Of a stretch of DNA of 64,000 bases, positions 14,630 through 23,702 are shown in pieces. The stretch is taken from assembly GCF_900156095.1 (NCBI RefSeq), contig NZ_FTMJ01000006.1, positions 62,001 through 126,000 of the forward strand, read 5' to 3'. Under the pieces are notes generated by a model that saw only the letters and a program-made list of their open reading frames with translations, searched no databases and was not told the origin of the DNA. The DNA is from Aeromonas sp. RU39B (lineage in GTDB: Bacteria; Pseudomonadota; Gammaproteobacteria; Enterobacterales; Aeromonadaceae). Position 1 is the stretch's first letter; each line of letters starts with the position of its first letter. The position numbers and the translations under genes are program-made.

Positions 14630-16438
14630 ATGACCACCCTTGCCTCGATTCATCTCTACCCCATTAAATCCTGCGCGTCCCTCTCCCCTGCCGAGGCGTT
14701 GGTCACTGAGGAGGGGCTAGCGGGAGATCGACGCTTTATGGTCATCAAGCCCGATGGCACCTTTGTCACGGCGCGCACTCATCCCCGTCTGCAGCAGATT
14801 GTGGCGCACTATGACGCCGGTGCGCTGCAACTCGCCTATGCCGGGTTGCCGATGTTGCAACTCAATGAGTCCGACTTTGACCGCGCACCGCTCGATACCC
14901 AGGTTTGGAAAGACAGCTTCCCGGCGCTCACCACCACCGCCGCTGCGGATGCCTGGATAAGCCAGGTGCTCGGCGAGCTGGTACGACTGCTGTGGCTGGG
15001 TGAGCAATCGCCCCGCTACCGGGAAAAGACCGGCACCCGGGTCAGCTTCGCCGATGGCTACCCTTTACTCATCATCAGCCAGGCATCGCTCGAGGATCTC
15101 AATCTGCGCTCGGATGCTCTGCATACCATGAGCCAGTTTCGCCCCAATCTGGTGGTCACGGGCACCACGGCGTTTGCCGAAGATGGCTGGAAACGGATCC
15201 GCATCGGCGAGGTGGAGTTTCTGGTCGCCAAGCCCTGCAGTCGCTGCATCATGACCACGGTCGAGCCGGGCACCGAGCGCTTCAATGCCCTCAAAGAGCC
15301 GCTTGCCACCTTCACCCGCTATCGCCGTGGCGATGATGGCGAGGTCTATTTCGGGCAAAACCTGATTGCACTCAATGAGGGCACCATCCGGGCCGGCGAT
15401 CCCATCGAGGTACTTGAGCGGCAGCGACCGCAGGTCTACCCCAATGCGGCTCCCGCCCGCCGCCGTCTGCGCTGCGTCGAGCGCGAACCGCTCGCTCGTG
15501 ACATGGAAACCTTCTGGCTGGAGGCCGACGATGACCTGCCGCTGCCCGACTATCTGCCGGGTCAGCATCTGCCCATCGCCATTGACGTCAACGGCCAGCG
15601 GATTTTGCGCCGCTACACCTTAAGCTCCAGCCCGTCACGTCCCGAGCGACTGGCCATCAGCGTTAAGCGCATCGAAGGCGGCCTGCTCTCTCACTGGTTG
15701 CACCAACATCTTGAGCCCGGCAAAACCCTGCTGGCCCACACCCCGAGCGGCGGTTTTCATCTGGGTGGAAAACGCAAGTTGCTGCTGCTCTCGGCCGGCT
15801 CCGGCGTGACCCCCATGCTGTCGATGGCCCGTTATCTGGAAGATCAGGGCGCGCTGGAGCAGGTGTTGTTTCTGCATCTGTGCCGCAGCGAAGCGGATAT
15901 TCCGGCCCGTGAAGAGTTGCTGGCTCTGCGGCTCGGTGGCATGCAGCTGCAACTGGTATTAAGCCGCCCTGATGCGCACTGGAATGGATTAAGTGGTCAC
16001 CTGACTCGCGACATGCTGGCCGACATCACGGATCTCACCGAGCGCGATGTGTACCTCTGCGGCCCGAGCGGATTTATGCAGCTGGCGCTAGCGTGGTTGC
16101 GGGAGCTCGGCGTCCCTGCCGGGCAGCTGCACCATGAATCCTTCGGGGGTGGCATCATCGCCGTGGCCCGTGCGCACCGGGCAGTGCAGATTCGGATCGG
16201 CGAGCGCGAGTTTGCCGGTAACAATCAGGGCACCCTGCTTGATCAGGCAGCCAAGCAGGGCATCGACCTGCCCTGGTCCTGCCGCGCCGGCATCTGTGGC
16301 AGTTGCCGCTGCCGCCTTAGCAAGGGCGACGTCGATCACCCGGCTGCACCGGCACTGGACGACGCAGCCCGGGTTCGCGGCGAAATTCTGGCCTGCTGCG
16401 CGGTGCCTCTTAGTGACGTGGAGATTGAGCCGCTCTAA
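14630..16438 (+). CDS. MOSC domain fused to FAD/NAD reductase and 2Fe-2S ferredoxin (YcbX/Hcr-like)
   Basis: This 602-residue multidomain redox protein has an N-terminal MOSC beta-barrel and MOSC domain at about residues 1-265, with SIHLYPIKSC at the start and the conserved Cys203/Cys206 pair (KPCSRC) that in MOSC proteins binds the molybdenum cofactor. A ferredoxin-NADP-reductase-type FAD domain follows at about 280-385 (RRYTLSSSPS is the flavin motif), then an NAD-binding domain (SAGSGVTPMLSMARYL, VYLCGPSGFM). A plant-type 2Fe-2S domain closes the protein with C551-x4-C556-x2-C559 and C589/C590. E. coli YcbX joins MOSC directly to the ferredoxin domain; here the reductase lies between, making a self-contained NAD(P)H-to-Mo chain. 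A role reducing N-hydroxylated compounds, as for YcbX, is likely. Confidence 0.9.
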   Translation: MTTLASIHLYPIKSCASLSPAEALVTEEGLAGDRRFMVIKPDGTFVTARTHPRLQQIVAHYDAGALQLAYAGLPMLQLNESDFDRAPLDTQVWKDSFPALTTTAAADAWISQVLGELVRLLWLGEQSPRYREKTGTRVSFADGYPLLIISQASLEDLNLRSDALHTMSQFRPNLVVTGTTAFAEDGWKRIRIGEVEFLVAKPCSRCIMTTVEPGTERFNALKEPLATFTRYRRGDDGEVYFGQNLIALNEGTIRAGDPIEVLERQRPQVYPNAAPARRRLRCVEREPLARDMETFWLEADDDLPLPDYLPGQHLPIAIDVNGQRILRRYTLSSSPSRPERLAISVKRIEGGLLSHWLHQHLEPGKTLLAHTPSGGFHLGGKRKLLLLSAGSGVTPMLSMARYLEDQGALEQVLFLHLCRSEADIPAREELLALRLGGMQLQLVLSRPDAHWNGLSGHLTRDMLADITDLTERDVYLCGPSGFMQLALAWLRELGVPAGQLHHESFGGGIIAVARAHRAVQIRIGEREFAGNNQGTLLDQAAKQGIDLPWSCRAGICGSCRCRLSKGDVDHPAAPALDDAARVRGEILACCAVPLSDVEIEPL

Positions 16439-16452
16439 TCGGCGCATATAGA

Positions 16453-16480
16453 AAAAGGGCTGGATCACTCCAGCCCTTTT
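16453..16480. terminator. Bidirectional terminator between the MOSC fusion and htpX
   Basis: A perfect 12-bp stem, AAAAGGGCTGGA (16453-16464) with TCCAGCCCTTTT (16469-16480), has A and T runs at either side. It can therefore serve both convergent genes. Confidence 0.9.
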
Positions 16481-16498
16481 GCATTTCAGGGATAACAG

Positions 16499-17374
16499 TT
16501 AGCTGCGCAGGGCGGCGATACGCTGCTCAATCGGCGGGTGGCTCATAAAGAGCTCACTCATGGAGCGCTTGCCGTTGATGCCAAATGCCATCATGGTGCC
16601 TTCCATCTGAGATTCCGGACCGCGCGACAGACGCTGCAGCGCAGCAATCATCTTGTCACGGCCAGCCAGTCTGGCGGCGCCTGCATCGGCGCGAAACTCG
16701 CGCTGACGGCTAAACCACATCACGATCATCGAGGCCAGGATGCCAAACAGCATCTCCAGCACAAACACGGTTGCCATGTAGGCCAATCCGCCGGTGCTGC
16801 TGCTCTCTTCATCGCTGTTGTTGTTACTAAAGAAGTTGCTGATCACTCCGGCCACGATGCGGGCAAAGAACATCACAAAGGTGTTCACCACCCCCTGGAT
16901 CAGGGTCAAGGTCACCATGTCGCCGTTGGCTACGTGGCTGACTTCATGCGCCAGCACGGCTTCGGCCTCATCGCGGCTCATGCTGTAGAGCAGGCCGGAG
17001 GAGACAGCCACCAGCGAGTTGTCACGGCTGGCGCCGGTAGCAAACGCATTCATCTCGGCAGAGTTGTAAATCCCCACCTCTGGCATCTGGATACCGGCTT
17101 CGCGCGCCTGACGGGCCACGGTTGATACTAACCAATGCTCCATCTCGTTACGCGGTTGCTCGATGACCTGCACGCCATAGCTGCGCTTGGCCATCCACTT
17201 GGACATAAACAGGGAGATAAACGATCCCCCGAAGCCAAACACGGCACAGAACAGCAACAGACCACCGATACTGGAGCGGTTGATCCCAAGCACGCTAAAC
17301 AGAATGTTGAGTACCACCCCCAGTACCAGCATCACGGCCAGGTTGGTCACCAGGAACAGCAAAATGCGCTTCAT
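16499..17374 (-). CDS. htpX: Membrane zinc protease HtpX
   Basis: This 291-residue M48-family integral-membrane metalloprotease takes part in quality control of inner-membrane proteins together with FtsH. Two N-terminal hydrophobic segments (about 4-26 and 36-56) precede the zinc motif HEVSH at 143-147 and the third-ligand region [14 protein letters not shown]. The C-terminal [13 protein letters not shown] matches HtpX. AGGAG seven bases before the ATG supports the start. The gap to bioD contains a CACCCGGG/CCCGGGTG hairpin (17403-17424), which may end bioD transcription or lie in the htpX leader. No clear heat-shock promoter was seen. Confidence 0.95.
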   Translation of the reverse strand: MKRILLFLVTNLAVMLVLGVVLNILFSVLGINRSSIGGLLLFCAVFGFGGSFISLFMSKWMAKRSYGVQVIEQPRNEMEHWLVSTVARQAREAGIQMPEVGIYNSAEMNAFATGASRDNSLVAVSSGLLYSMSRDEAEAVLAHEVSHVANGDMVTLTLIQGVVNTFVMFFARIVAGVISNFFSNNNSDEESSSTGGLAYMATVFVLEMLFGILASMIVMWFSRQREFRADAGAARLAGRDKMIAALQRLSRGPESQMEGTMMAFGINGKRSMSELFMSHPPIEQRIAALRS

Positions 17375-17402
17375 TTTGACTCCTCATTGAGCTACGCACC
17401 GT

Positions 17403-17424
17403 CACCCGGGTTCCTCCCCGGGTG
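17403..17424. other. GC-rich hairpin between bioD and htpX
   Basis: The arms CACCCGGG and CCCGGGTG enclose a short loop. Neither strand shows a good U-tract after it, so it is either a weak terminator of the bio operon or a structure in the htpX leader. Confidence 0.5.
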
Positions 17425-17477
17425 GATTCGTTGATTAATATCGCAAAAATCAATGAATGATTGCTGAATGTCGTTGA

Positions 17478-18158
17478 CTAGAGCAGCGGAGAGATATCCA
17501 GAAACCCTTGCGTCATCTCGCGCTGATTTTCCGAAAGCCAGGGCATCTCACCCAGGAACGGCGCAGGAAGCAGACCGCGCAGCGTATCGAGGTTTTGTTG
17601 ATAGTGGCTCATGTCCGGGTGCAGGCGGTTCATGATCCAGCCCGCGACCGGCAAGCCTTCGCGGCGAATAGCATCAAAGGTGAGCAGGGCGTGGTTGAGG
17701 CAACCGAGCTTGGCGCCGACCACCAAAATGACCGGCAGGTTTTGCTGGCGTACCCAGTGGGAGAGCAGATGCTGCCGATCAAGCGGCAGGTGCCAACCAC
17801 CGGCCCCTTCCACCAGCACAAAATCGGCCTCACTCGCTTCAAGGCGGCGCAGCCCCTGGGTAATCACATCGGTCTCGATGGGGCGACCGCTCTCCTCGGC
17901 CGCAATATGCGGTGCAATGGGCGGCTCATAAGCAATCGGGTTGATGGCCTCGTAAGGCAGATCGACGTTGCCGGCTTCTTGCAGCAGCATCGCATCGAGG
18001 TTGCGCAGCCCCTGTAGGGTATTGGCGCAGCCGGCCGACACCGGTTTGTAACCGACAGCCCGATAGCCCATGACCGTCCACTCACGCAGCAGCGCACACG
18101 CCACCAGTGTCTTGCCCACATCGGTATCGGTACCGGTAATAAAAAACGTTCTGGCCAT
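17478..18158 (-). CDS. bioD: Dethiobiotin synthetase
   Basis: This 226-residue ATP-dependent enzyme closes the ureido ring of dethiobiotin from diaminopelargonic acid and CO2. The P-loop GTDTDVGKT lies at residues 8-16, the substrate-binding KPVSAGC follows, and EGAGGWHLP is the conserved glycine-rich segment. I chose the ATG at 18158, preceded by GGAGGA seven bases upstream; an in-frame GTG at 18173 overlaps this site. It is the last gene of bioBFCD, 64 bases after bioC. Confidence 0.96.
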   Translation of the reverse strand: MARTFFITGTDTDVGKTLVACALLREWTVMGYRAVGYKPVSAGCANTLQGLRNLDAMLLQEAGNVDLPYEAINPIAYEPPIAPHIAAEESGRPIETDVITQGLRRLEASEADFVLVEGAGGWHLPLDRQHLLSHWVRQQNLPVILVVGAKLGCLNHALLTFDAIRREGLPVAGWIMNRLHPDMSHYQQNLDTLRGLLPAPFLGEMPWLSENQREMTQGFLDISPLL

Positions 18159-18222
18159 AAGGCCGTCCTCCACAGCAGAAGCAGCTCACTGTGCCGCTTC
18201 AAGATTATAGTTATCGCCTCGT

Positions 18223-19011
18223 TTAGGCAGTGCGCCGCAACACGGCCAGACCCACCTGATAAGTCGCCGGCAATTTACCATCACAGCGCCTGCGCTCATA
18301 AGCCAAACCGAGTGCCTGCAGTCGGGCACGGCCGCCCAGGCCAGCAGTTCGACCATCATTGACCTGGCTGGCACCGATCCCCTTGAGATCACGCAAAAGC
18401 TCACTGACCTCACCGTATTCCAGGCGCCACGGCCGCACTTCCAGATGCGCTATGGTCAATCCGGCTGAGCAGATCGCCTGCTCCCACCTTGCTTGCTCGA
18501 GGAAGCGATTGACGTGTGCCCCCTCGTCCACGCTCTGCCAAGCCTGCTTGAGTTCACAAAGCGATCCTGCAAGCAGGGTTGAGCATACCAGCACACCACC
18601 GACGCGAAGCACCCGATAGAGCTCGGCAAACGCCTGCTCGGGGTGCTCGCACCACTGCAGGGCCAGACTGGAAAAGATCGTATCGACCGAGCCATTACCT
18701 AGCGGCAGCGCTTCGGCATCACCACACAAGAGCGCCGCGCCATGGGTGCGCAAACGCGCCTGGGCCAGCATTCCGGGGGCCAGATCCAGACCCAGTAGCT
18801 CGCTGCAACGCGTATCCAGTGCCGGTAAAAAATAGCCGGTGCCACAGCCAAGATCGAGCAGCCGCTCGCTATGCACCGGCAACCAATCGAGCAGGGCATG
18901 ACCCACCTCACGCTGAAACGCTGCGTGACGATCATAGTGGTGCGCTGCCGCTCCAAAGCGGCGTGCCAGCGCCTGTTTATCGACCTTCTGAAATGGCTGC
19001 AGCTCACTCAC
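18223..19011 (-). CDS. bioC: Malonyl-[ACP] O-methyltransferase
   Basis: This 262-residue SAM-dependent methyltransferase starts biotin synthesis by methylating malonyl-ACP/CoA. Motif I LLDLGCGTGYFLP, the acidic GLDLAPGML, and SSLALQWCE (post-motif II) are typical of BioC. The most likely start is the GTG at 19011, giving MSELQPF and an 8-base overlap with bioF; an in-frame ATG at 19029 lies further inside bioF. Methyl removal at the end of the pathway needs a BioH-type esterase, which is not in this window. Confidence 0.94.
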   Translation of the reverse strand: MSELQPFQKVDKQALARRFGAAAHHYDRHAAFQREVGHALLDWLPVHSERLLDLGCGTGYFLPALDTRCSELLGLDLAPGMLAQARLRTHGAALLCGDAEALPLGNGSVDTIFSSLALQWCEHPEQAFAELYRVLRVGGVLVCSTLLAGSLCELKQAWQSVDEGAHVNRFLEQARWEQAICSAGLTIAHLEVRPWRLEYGEVSELLRDLKGIGASQVNDGRTAGLGGRARLQALGLAYERRRCDGKLPATYQVGLAVLRRTA

Positions 19012-20152
19012 GGCAGGCCTCCAGTGCACTGAGCAGCGTGTCGATATCCTGCTCGCTGTGGGCTGCGCTCAGCGTAATACGCAGGCGAGCCGTGCCGGCA
19101 GGCACGGTAGGCGGACGAATCGCCGTCACCCAGACGCCACGCGCTCGCAGTTGTTCGGCCAGTTGCAACGCCGCTGCACTGGCACCGACGATGATGGGTT
19201 GAATCGGGGTGCGACTCTCACCCAATTGCCACCCTTGCGCCAAGGCGCCGCCGCGAAAGCGGGCGATCAGCGAAGATAAATGGGCGCGCTGCGAGTCGGC
19301 CTGACGCACCCAGGTCAGCGCTGCCTGCACCGCATGGGCCTGGGCCGGTGGCATATGGGTGCTGTAAACATAGCTGCGGGCAAAGTTGGCCAGATAGTCG
19401 ATAAGCTCGCGGCTACCACCGACAAAGGCCCCGGCAACGCCGAGCGCCTTGCCAAAGGTGCCCATATGAATGTTCACCCGCGAGGCAGCGATACCGTGCG
19501 CCGCCAAGGTGCCGCGCCCCTCGGGCCCGAGCACACCCAGACCGTGGGCATCGTCGATCATCAGCCAGTTACCGCTCTGCTCGGCCAGCGCACAGAGCCG
19601 CGGCCAATGGCCTTCGTCACCGTCCATGCTAAACACCCCTTCCGAGACAATCAGACCAGAATGAGGTTGCAGCTGGCGCTCGAGCGCCGCCATGTCGTTA
19701 TGGGCAAAGCGCTTCATGCTGCAAGGCAGTTGGCTGCCCACCTCCTGCAATGAGGCGTGATTGAGCTTGTCTTGCCAGAGCAGATGCTGTTTACCAAGCA
19801 GCGCTTTGAGCACCGCCTGATTGGCCGAAAAGCCGCAGTTAAACAGCAGCACCGCCTCCAAACCGAGCCAATCGCAAAGGGACGCTTCGAGCCGATGATG
19901 CGCCTCGTGATAGCCGGTCACCAGCGGCGAGGCGCTACTGCCAACGCCATAGCGTTCAATACCTTCGGCAAAGGCCTGACGCAAAACTGGCGCATCGGCC
20001 AGCCCCAGATAGTCGTTAGCTGCCATATCGAGATAACGCAGGCCATCGACCAACAAGGTGCGCCCTTGACGAACCACCGCAGTGCGCCGGCGCAGCAGCG
20101 CGGCCGCCTCACGCTCTTGCAGTGCGCCCGCCAGATTGAACAAATCACTCAT
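19004..20152 (-). CDS. bioF: 8-amino-7-oxononanoate synthase
   Basis: This 382-residue PLP enzyme of the alpha-oxoamine synthase family condenses pimeloyl-ACP with L-alanine. Visible motifs are the glycine-rich/His region [12 protein letters not shown], the aspartate/His motif [15 protein letters not shown] and the PLP-lysine block [14 protein letters not shown]. The length is standard. The ATG overlaps the bioB stop (ATGA) and the 3' end overlaps bioC, so translation of bioB, bioF and bioC is coupled. Confidence 0.96.
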   Translation of the reverse strand: MSDLFNLAGALQEREAAALLRRRTAVVRQGRTLLVDGLRYLDMAANDYLGLADAPVLRQAFAEGIERYGVGSSASPLVTGYHEAHHRLEASLCDWLGLEAVLLFNCGFSANQAVLKALLGKQHLLWQDKLNHASLQEVGSQLPCSMKRFAHNDMAALERQLQPHSGLIVSEGVFSMDGDEGHWPRLCALAEQSGNWLMIDDAHGLGVLGPEGRGTLAAHGIAASRVNIHMGTFGKALGVAGAFVGGSRELIDYLANFARSYVYSTHMPPAQAHAVQAALTWVRQADSQRAHLSSLIARFRGGALAQGWQLGESRTPIQPIIVGASAAALQLAEQLRARGVWVTAIRPPTVPAGTARLRITLSAAHSEQDIDTLLSALEACRE

Positions 20153-21213
20153 CGACGTGGTGCCGTGGCGTCGTAGAAGAGATCGCTCGCCGTCGGTGCC
20201 ACCACCTGGCGCGCCAACGAACCGAGCAACTCCTCTTCCTGCATGGCGTCGGGCTTTTGCGCACGCTGCGCCGGGTGAATCCCCAGCCGCTTGAACAGCT
20301 GCATGTCGCTGTTTTCATCCGGGTTGGGCGTGGTCAGCAGCTTGCAGCCATAGAAGATCGAATTGGCGCCAGCCATAAAACAGAGCGCCTGCAGCTGATC
20401 GTTCATCTTTTCCCGCCCGGCCGAGAGGCGCACATGGGATTGCGGCATCATGATGCGTGCCACGGCGATGGTGCGCACAAATTCGAACGGATCGAGGTTT
20501 ACCTCGTTTTCTAGCGGTGTGCCCTTGACCTTGACCAGCATGTTGATGGGCACGCTCTCGGGGTGGCGCGGCAAATTGGCCAGTGCCAGCAACAGACCGG
20601 CGCGATCGCTGGGCTGCTCCCCCATCCCGACGATGCCGCCGCTGCACACCTTCATACCGGCGCTACGTACATGCTCGAGGGTATCGAGCCGGTCCTGATA
20701 GGTGCGCGTCGAGATGATCTCGCCGTAAAACTCAGGGGAGGTGTCGAGGTTGTGGTTGTAGTAATCGAGTCCCGCGTCGGCCAACCGGTTGGCCTGATCG
20801 GCGCTGAGCATCCCGAGGGTCATGCAGGTTTCCATTCCCATCGAGCGCACCCCCTCGATCATCTGAATGAGATAAGGCATGTCACGCTCTTTGGGGTTGC
20901 GCCAGGCAGCGCCCATGCAAAAACGCGACGAGCCGTTATCACGCGCCTCGCGCGCCCGCTCCAGCACCTTCTCTACTTCCATCAGACGCTCGGCTTCCAG
21001 ACCGGTCTGGTAGCGGGCACTTTGCGGGCAGTATTTGCAATCTTCCGGGCAGGCGCCGGTTTTGATCGACAGCAGCGTGCTGACCTGCACCTCGTTCGGG
21101 TCGAAGTAGGCGCGGTGCACGCCCTGGGCGCGAAACAGCAGATCGTTGAACGGAAGGGCGAAAAGGGCCTGCACCTCAGGCAAGGTCCAGTCGTGGCGCG
21201 GTTCTGTGCTCAT
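20149..21213 (-). CDS. bioB: Biotin synthase (radical SAM)
   Basis: This 354-residue radical-SAM enzyme inserts sulfur into dethiobiotin. The [4Fe-4S] cluster motif [11 protein letters not shown] follows LLSIKTGA, and YYNHNLDTS plus [10 protein letters not shown] are family signatures with conserved cysteines of the second Fe-S cluster region. It is first in bioBFCD and is transcribed from the divergent promoter shared with bioA. Its cluster supply would come from the ISC operon found further on in this window. Confidence 0.97.
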   Translation of the reverse strand: MSTEPRHDWTLPEVQALFALPFNDLLFRAQGVHRAYFDPNEVQVSTLLSIKTGACPEDCKYCPQSARYQTGLEAERLMEVEKVLERAREARDNGSSRFCMGAAWRNPKERDMPYLIQMIEGVRSMGMETCMTLGMLSADQANRLADAGLDYYNHNLDTSPEFYGEIISTRTYQDRLDTLEHVRSAGMKVCSGGIVGMGEQPSDRAGLLLALANLPRHPESVPINMLVKVKGTPLENEVNLDPFEFVRTIAVARIMMPQSHVRLSAGREKMNDQLQALCFMAGANSIFYGCKLLTTPNPDENSDMQLFKRLGIHPAQRAQKPDAMQEEELLGSLARQVVAPTASDLFYDATAPRR

Positions 21214-21250
21214 TCAATGCTTCTCGTTGTAAGGCCTCACAGCCGTTAAT

Positions 21251-21294
21251 GGTTGGCCAGTGTAGGGATTGCCGCTATCCTGTCAACACCAACC
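21251..21294. promoter_or_regulatory. Face-to-face bioA/bioB promoters over a candidate BirA operator
   Basis: On the minus strand a promoter for bioB reads TTGACA (21286-21281), 16 bp, TACACT (21264-21259). On the plus strand one for bioA reads TTGGCC (21253-21258), 17 bp, TATCCT (21276-21281). They overlap within an imperfect dyad bounded by GGTTGG (21251-21256) and CCAACC (21289-21294). This mirrors the enterobacterial bio operator, where BirA-biotinoyl-AMP blocks both promoters; the box differs in sequence from the E. coli operator, so the BirA assignment is inferred. Confidence 0.6.
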
Positions 21295-21324
21295 AGTTGC
21301 AACACATTTACATCGGATTATTTT

Positions 21325-22611
21325 GTGAGCGATTTTGACCTTCACCATATCTGGCATCCCTACACCTCCCTGACGCGTCCCCTGCCCTGCTACGAAGTGA
21401 CCGAGGCCAGCGGCGTCCACCTTACTCTGGCCGACGGCCGTCGTCTGGTCGATGGAATGAGCTCCTGGTGGGCCTGCATCCACGGTTATCGCGTTCCCGA
21501 GCTAGACGCGGCGGCGCAGGATCAGCTCGGACGCATGTCCCACGTCATGTTTGGTGGCATCACCCACCAGCCGGCTATTCGTCTGTGCCAGAAGCTGGTC
21601 GAGATCACCCCACAGGGGCTGGATCGGGTGTTTCTGGCTGATTCCGGTTCGGTCGCGGTCGAAGTAGCGCTCAAGATGGCGCAGCAGTACTGGCACAGCA
21701 AAGGCACGCCGCGCAGCAAGTTTGTCTCGCTGCGCCGTGGCTACCACGGGGACACTTTTGGCGCCATGAGCGTGTGTGATCCGGATGGCGGCATGCACGA
21801 GCTCTATAAGGGCTTCTTGCCGGAGCACTATTTTGTCGACGCACCGGCCAGCCGCTTTCATGACCAGTGGGATGAACAGTGTGTGGTCGAGCTCGCCACC
21901 CTGATGGCTGATCACCATGAAAAGATCGCCGCCATCGTTCTTGAACCCATAGTGCAAGGCGCCGGCGGCATGCGGTTTTACCATCCGCGCTACCTGCAGT
22001 GGGTGCGCGCCCTGTGCGATGAGTTTGGTGTGCTGCTGATTGCCGACGAGATTGCCACCGGTTTTGGTCGCACCGGCCAGCTGTTTGCCTGCGACTGGGC
22101 CGGCATCCGCCCCGACATCATGTGCCTTGGCAAGGCCATCACCGGCGGCTACCTCACCCTGTCAGCCACGCTCACCACCGAGCAGGTGTCTCGCACCATC
22201 TGTGACGGCAAAGCGGGCGTCTTTATGCACGGACCGACCTTTATGGGGAATCCGCTGGCCTGCGCCGTGGCCTGCGCCTCCATCGACTTGCTGCTCGCCT
22301 CACCATGGCAAGCGCGAGTGAGCCGCATCGAGGCCCAACTGCGCGATGCATTGCTGCCACTGGCGGCCCATGATGCGGTCGCAGAGGTGCGGGTGCTCGG
22401 CGCCATCGGTGTGGTTGAGCTCACAGAGCCGGTCGATGTGGCGATCATCCAGCGCCGCTTTGTGGAGCTGGGCGCCTGGATCCGTCCGTTTGGCAAACTG
22501 ATCTATCTGATGCCACCGTTCGTGATTACCCCGGACGAGCTGAGCGTGCTGACCGGGGCGATCGCCACCGTATTGCAAGAGGGAAGCTGGCGCGCGCCAC
22601 CGGCAGCATAG
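21325..22611 (+). CDS. bioA: Adenosylmethionine-8-amino-7-oxononanoate aminotransferase
   Basis: This 428-residue class-III aminotransferase converts 8-amino-7-oxononanoate to diaminopelargonate with SAM as amino donor. HIWHPYTSL opens the protein, DGMSSWWACIHGY is the BioA substrate motif, DEIATGFGRTG the PLP aspartate region and CLGKAITGG holds the PLP lysine. The GTG at 21325 is the best start, as it gives the standard N-terminus; the earlier ATG at 21253 lies inside the promoter region. It is transcribed divergently from bioBFCD, the usual arrangement in enterics. Confidence 0.96.
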   Translation: MSDFDLHHIWHPYTSLTRPLPCYEVTEASGVHLTLADGRRLVDGMSSWWACIHGYRVPELDAAAQDQLGRMSHVMFGGITHQPAIRLCQKLVEITPQGLDRVFLADSGSVAVEVALKMAQQYWHSKGTPRSKFVSLRRGYHGDTFGAMSVCDPDGGMHELYKGFLPEHYFVDAPASRFHDQWDEQCVVELATLMADHHEKIAAIVLEPIVQGAGGMRFYHPRYLQWVRALCDEFGVLLIADEIATGFGRTGQLFACDWAGIRPDIMCLGKAITGGYLTLSATLTTEQVSRTICDGKAGVFMHGPTFMGNPLACAVACASIDLLLASPWQARVSRIEAQLRDALLPLAAHDAVAEVRVLGAIGVVELTEPVDVAIIQRRFVELGAWIRPFGKLIYLMPPFVITPDELSVLTGAIATVLQEGSWRAPPAA

Positions 22612-22692
22612 CGTCTTTGTGAGCCGGCAATCGGACAGGCGGGGCAAAAGCGGGTACGATGGACAGGTTTACCCAGTTGCTGCGGATCGCTT

Positions 22693-23574
22693 ATGCGCCT
22701 CTCGATTGCCGCCAAACTTAACTTCTTTTTGCTCTTCATCTTCTCGATGGTGCTGGTCTTTTCTGCCTCTTATCAGGCGGTGCGCGAGCGCGCCTTGATC
22801 CTGGAGCTTATCAAAGAGCAGAGCGCCGAGCAGACCGAGGCCTATTTTGACAGCCTCAACATGCTGATGCTGACCAACAACATGATGGCGCGCGACACCC
22901 TGCGCACCAAGTTCCTCAATCACAGCCATGTGCAGGATGCCCGGGTGATCCGGGGCCCGGCCGTCAATCAGCAGTACGGTCCGGGTAAAGCGACTGAAGC
23001 CCCGCGCGATCATTTTGATGAGCTGGCGCTAGCCGGCCAGAGCTCGTTTGACGTCATTCAAGTGGGTAATCGCAACCGGCTGGTCGCGACCCTGCCCCTG
23101 CTGGCCAGTAAAAACTACCGCGGCACCGACTGCACCGCCTGCCATCAGGTGAGCGAAGGAACCGTGCTCGGCGCCATCCGTTTTGACTACTCGCTCGATT
23201 CCCTGTTTGCCCAGGTCGAGCGCAGCATCCTGGGTTCAACGCTGATGCTGACCGTCCTGTTCGGGCTTGGCCTGCTGCTGACCTTGTGGGTATTGCGCAC
23301 CTGGGTGGTCCAGCCGCTCAATCAACTGACCCGCGCCATGGAAGAGGCCACCGACATGCACGATTTTGGTCATCGCCTCGATTACGAGGATATCGACGAA
23401 ATCGGTCGGGTGGCAGTGGCCTACAACCAGATGCTCGACAGTGTCGAACAACAGCTGGCCATGCAGCGCGCTATCGGCTCGCAACCATCGTCCAGCCCAC
23501 ACGCCAAGCCGTTTGACACAACCTCAACAAACAGTAGCAAAAGCCGTAAAAACAGCGGCGAAACGACGGAATAA
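22693..23574 (+). CDS. Membrane sensor-like protein with haem-c site and HAMP domain but no output domain
   Basis: This 293-residue protein has a transmembrane segment at 8-28, a periplasmic region of about 150 residues with a covalent haem-binding motif C147-T-A-C150-H151 ([13 protein letters not shown]), a second transmembrane segment at about 179-203 and a HAMP-type linker ([13 protein letters not shown]... [14 protein letters not shown]) to about 258. The remainder is a 30-residue polar Ser/Lys tail. No methyl-accepting, kinase, GGDEF or other output domain follows before the stop. It could be a redox or gas sensor partner that works through another protein, or a truncated chemoreceptor; the in-frame tail gives no obvious sign of a recent frameshift. 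The ATG at 22693 is the only reasonable start. Confidence 0.8.
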   Translation: MRLSIAAKLNFFLLFIFSMVLVFSASYQAVRERALILELIKEQSAEQTEAYFDSLNMLMLTNNMMARDTLRTKFLNHSHVQDARVIRGPAVNQQYGPGKATEAPRDHFDELALAGQSSFDVIQVGNRNRLVATLPLLASKNYRGTDCTACHQVSEGTVLGAIRFDYSLDSLFAQVERSILGSTLMLTVLFGLGLLLTLWVLRTWVVQPLNQLTRAMEEATDMHDFGHRLDYEDIDEIGRVAVAYNQMLDSVEQQLAMQRAIGSQPSSSPHAKPFDTTSTNSSKSRKNSGETTE

Positions 23575-23589
23575 CCCCCCATCTTTTGC

Positions 23590-23617
23590 TTGTTTATCAA
23601 GACGACGCGGGTAAGAT
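23590..23617 (+). promoter_or_regulatory. Candidate asnS promoter
   Basis: TTGTTT (23590-23595) and TAAGAT (23612-23617) are 16 bp apart and lie 86 bases ahead of the asnS ATG, giving a leader of about 80 nt. No attenuator was recognised in it. Confidence 0.45.
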
Positions 23618-23702
23618 GTTGCATTCGGCCGGCGCAGTGCGCCGTGACCGCCAAGCTTTGCAGATTGAAGCGTTGCCAGAACAAGTTGGAGAACATATTT
23701 CG

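Noticed and set aside
17375-17477. Heat-shock (sigma-32) promoter for htpX
   Set aside because: No convincing CTTGAA/CCCCAT pair at proper spacing was found in the gap; a promoter inside bioD cannot be excluded.
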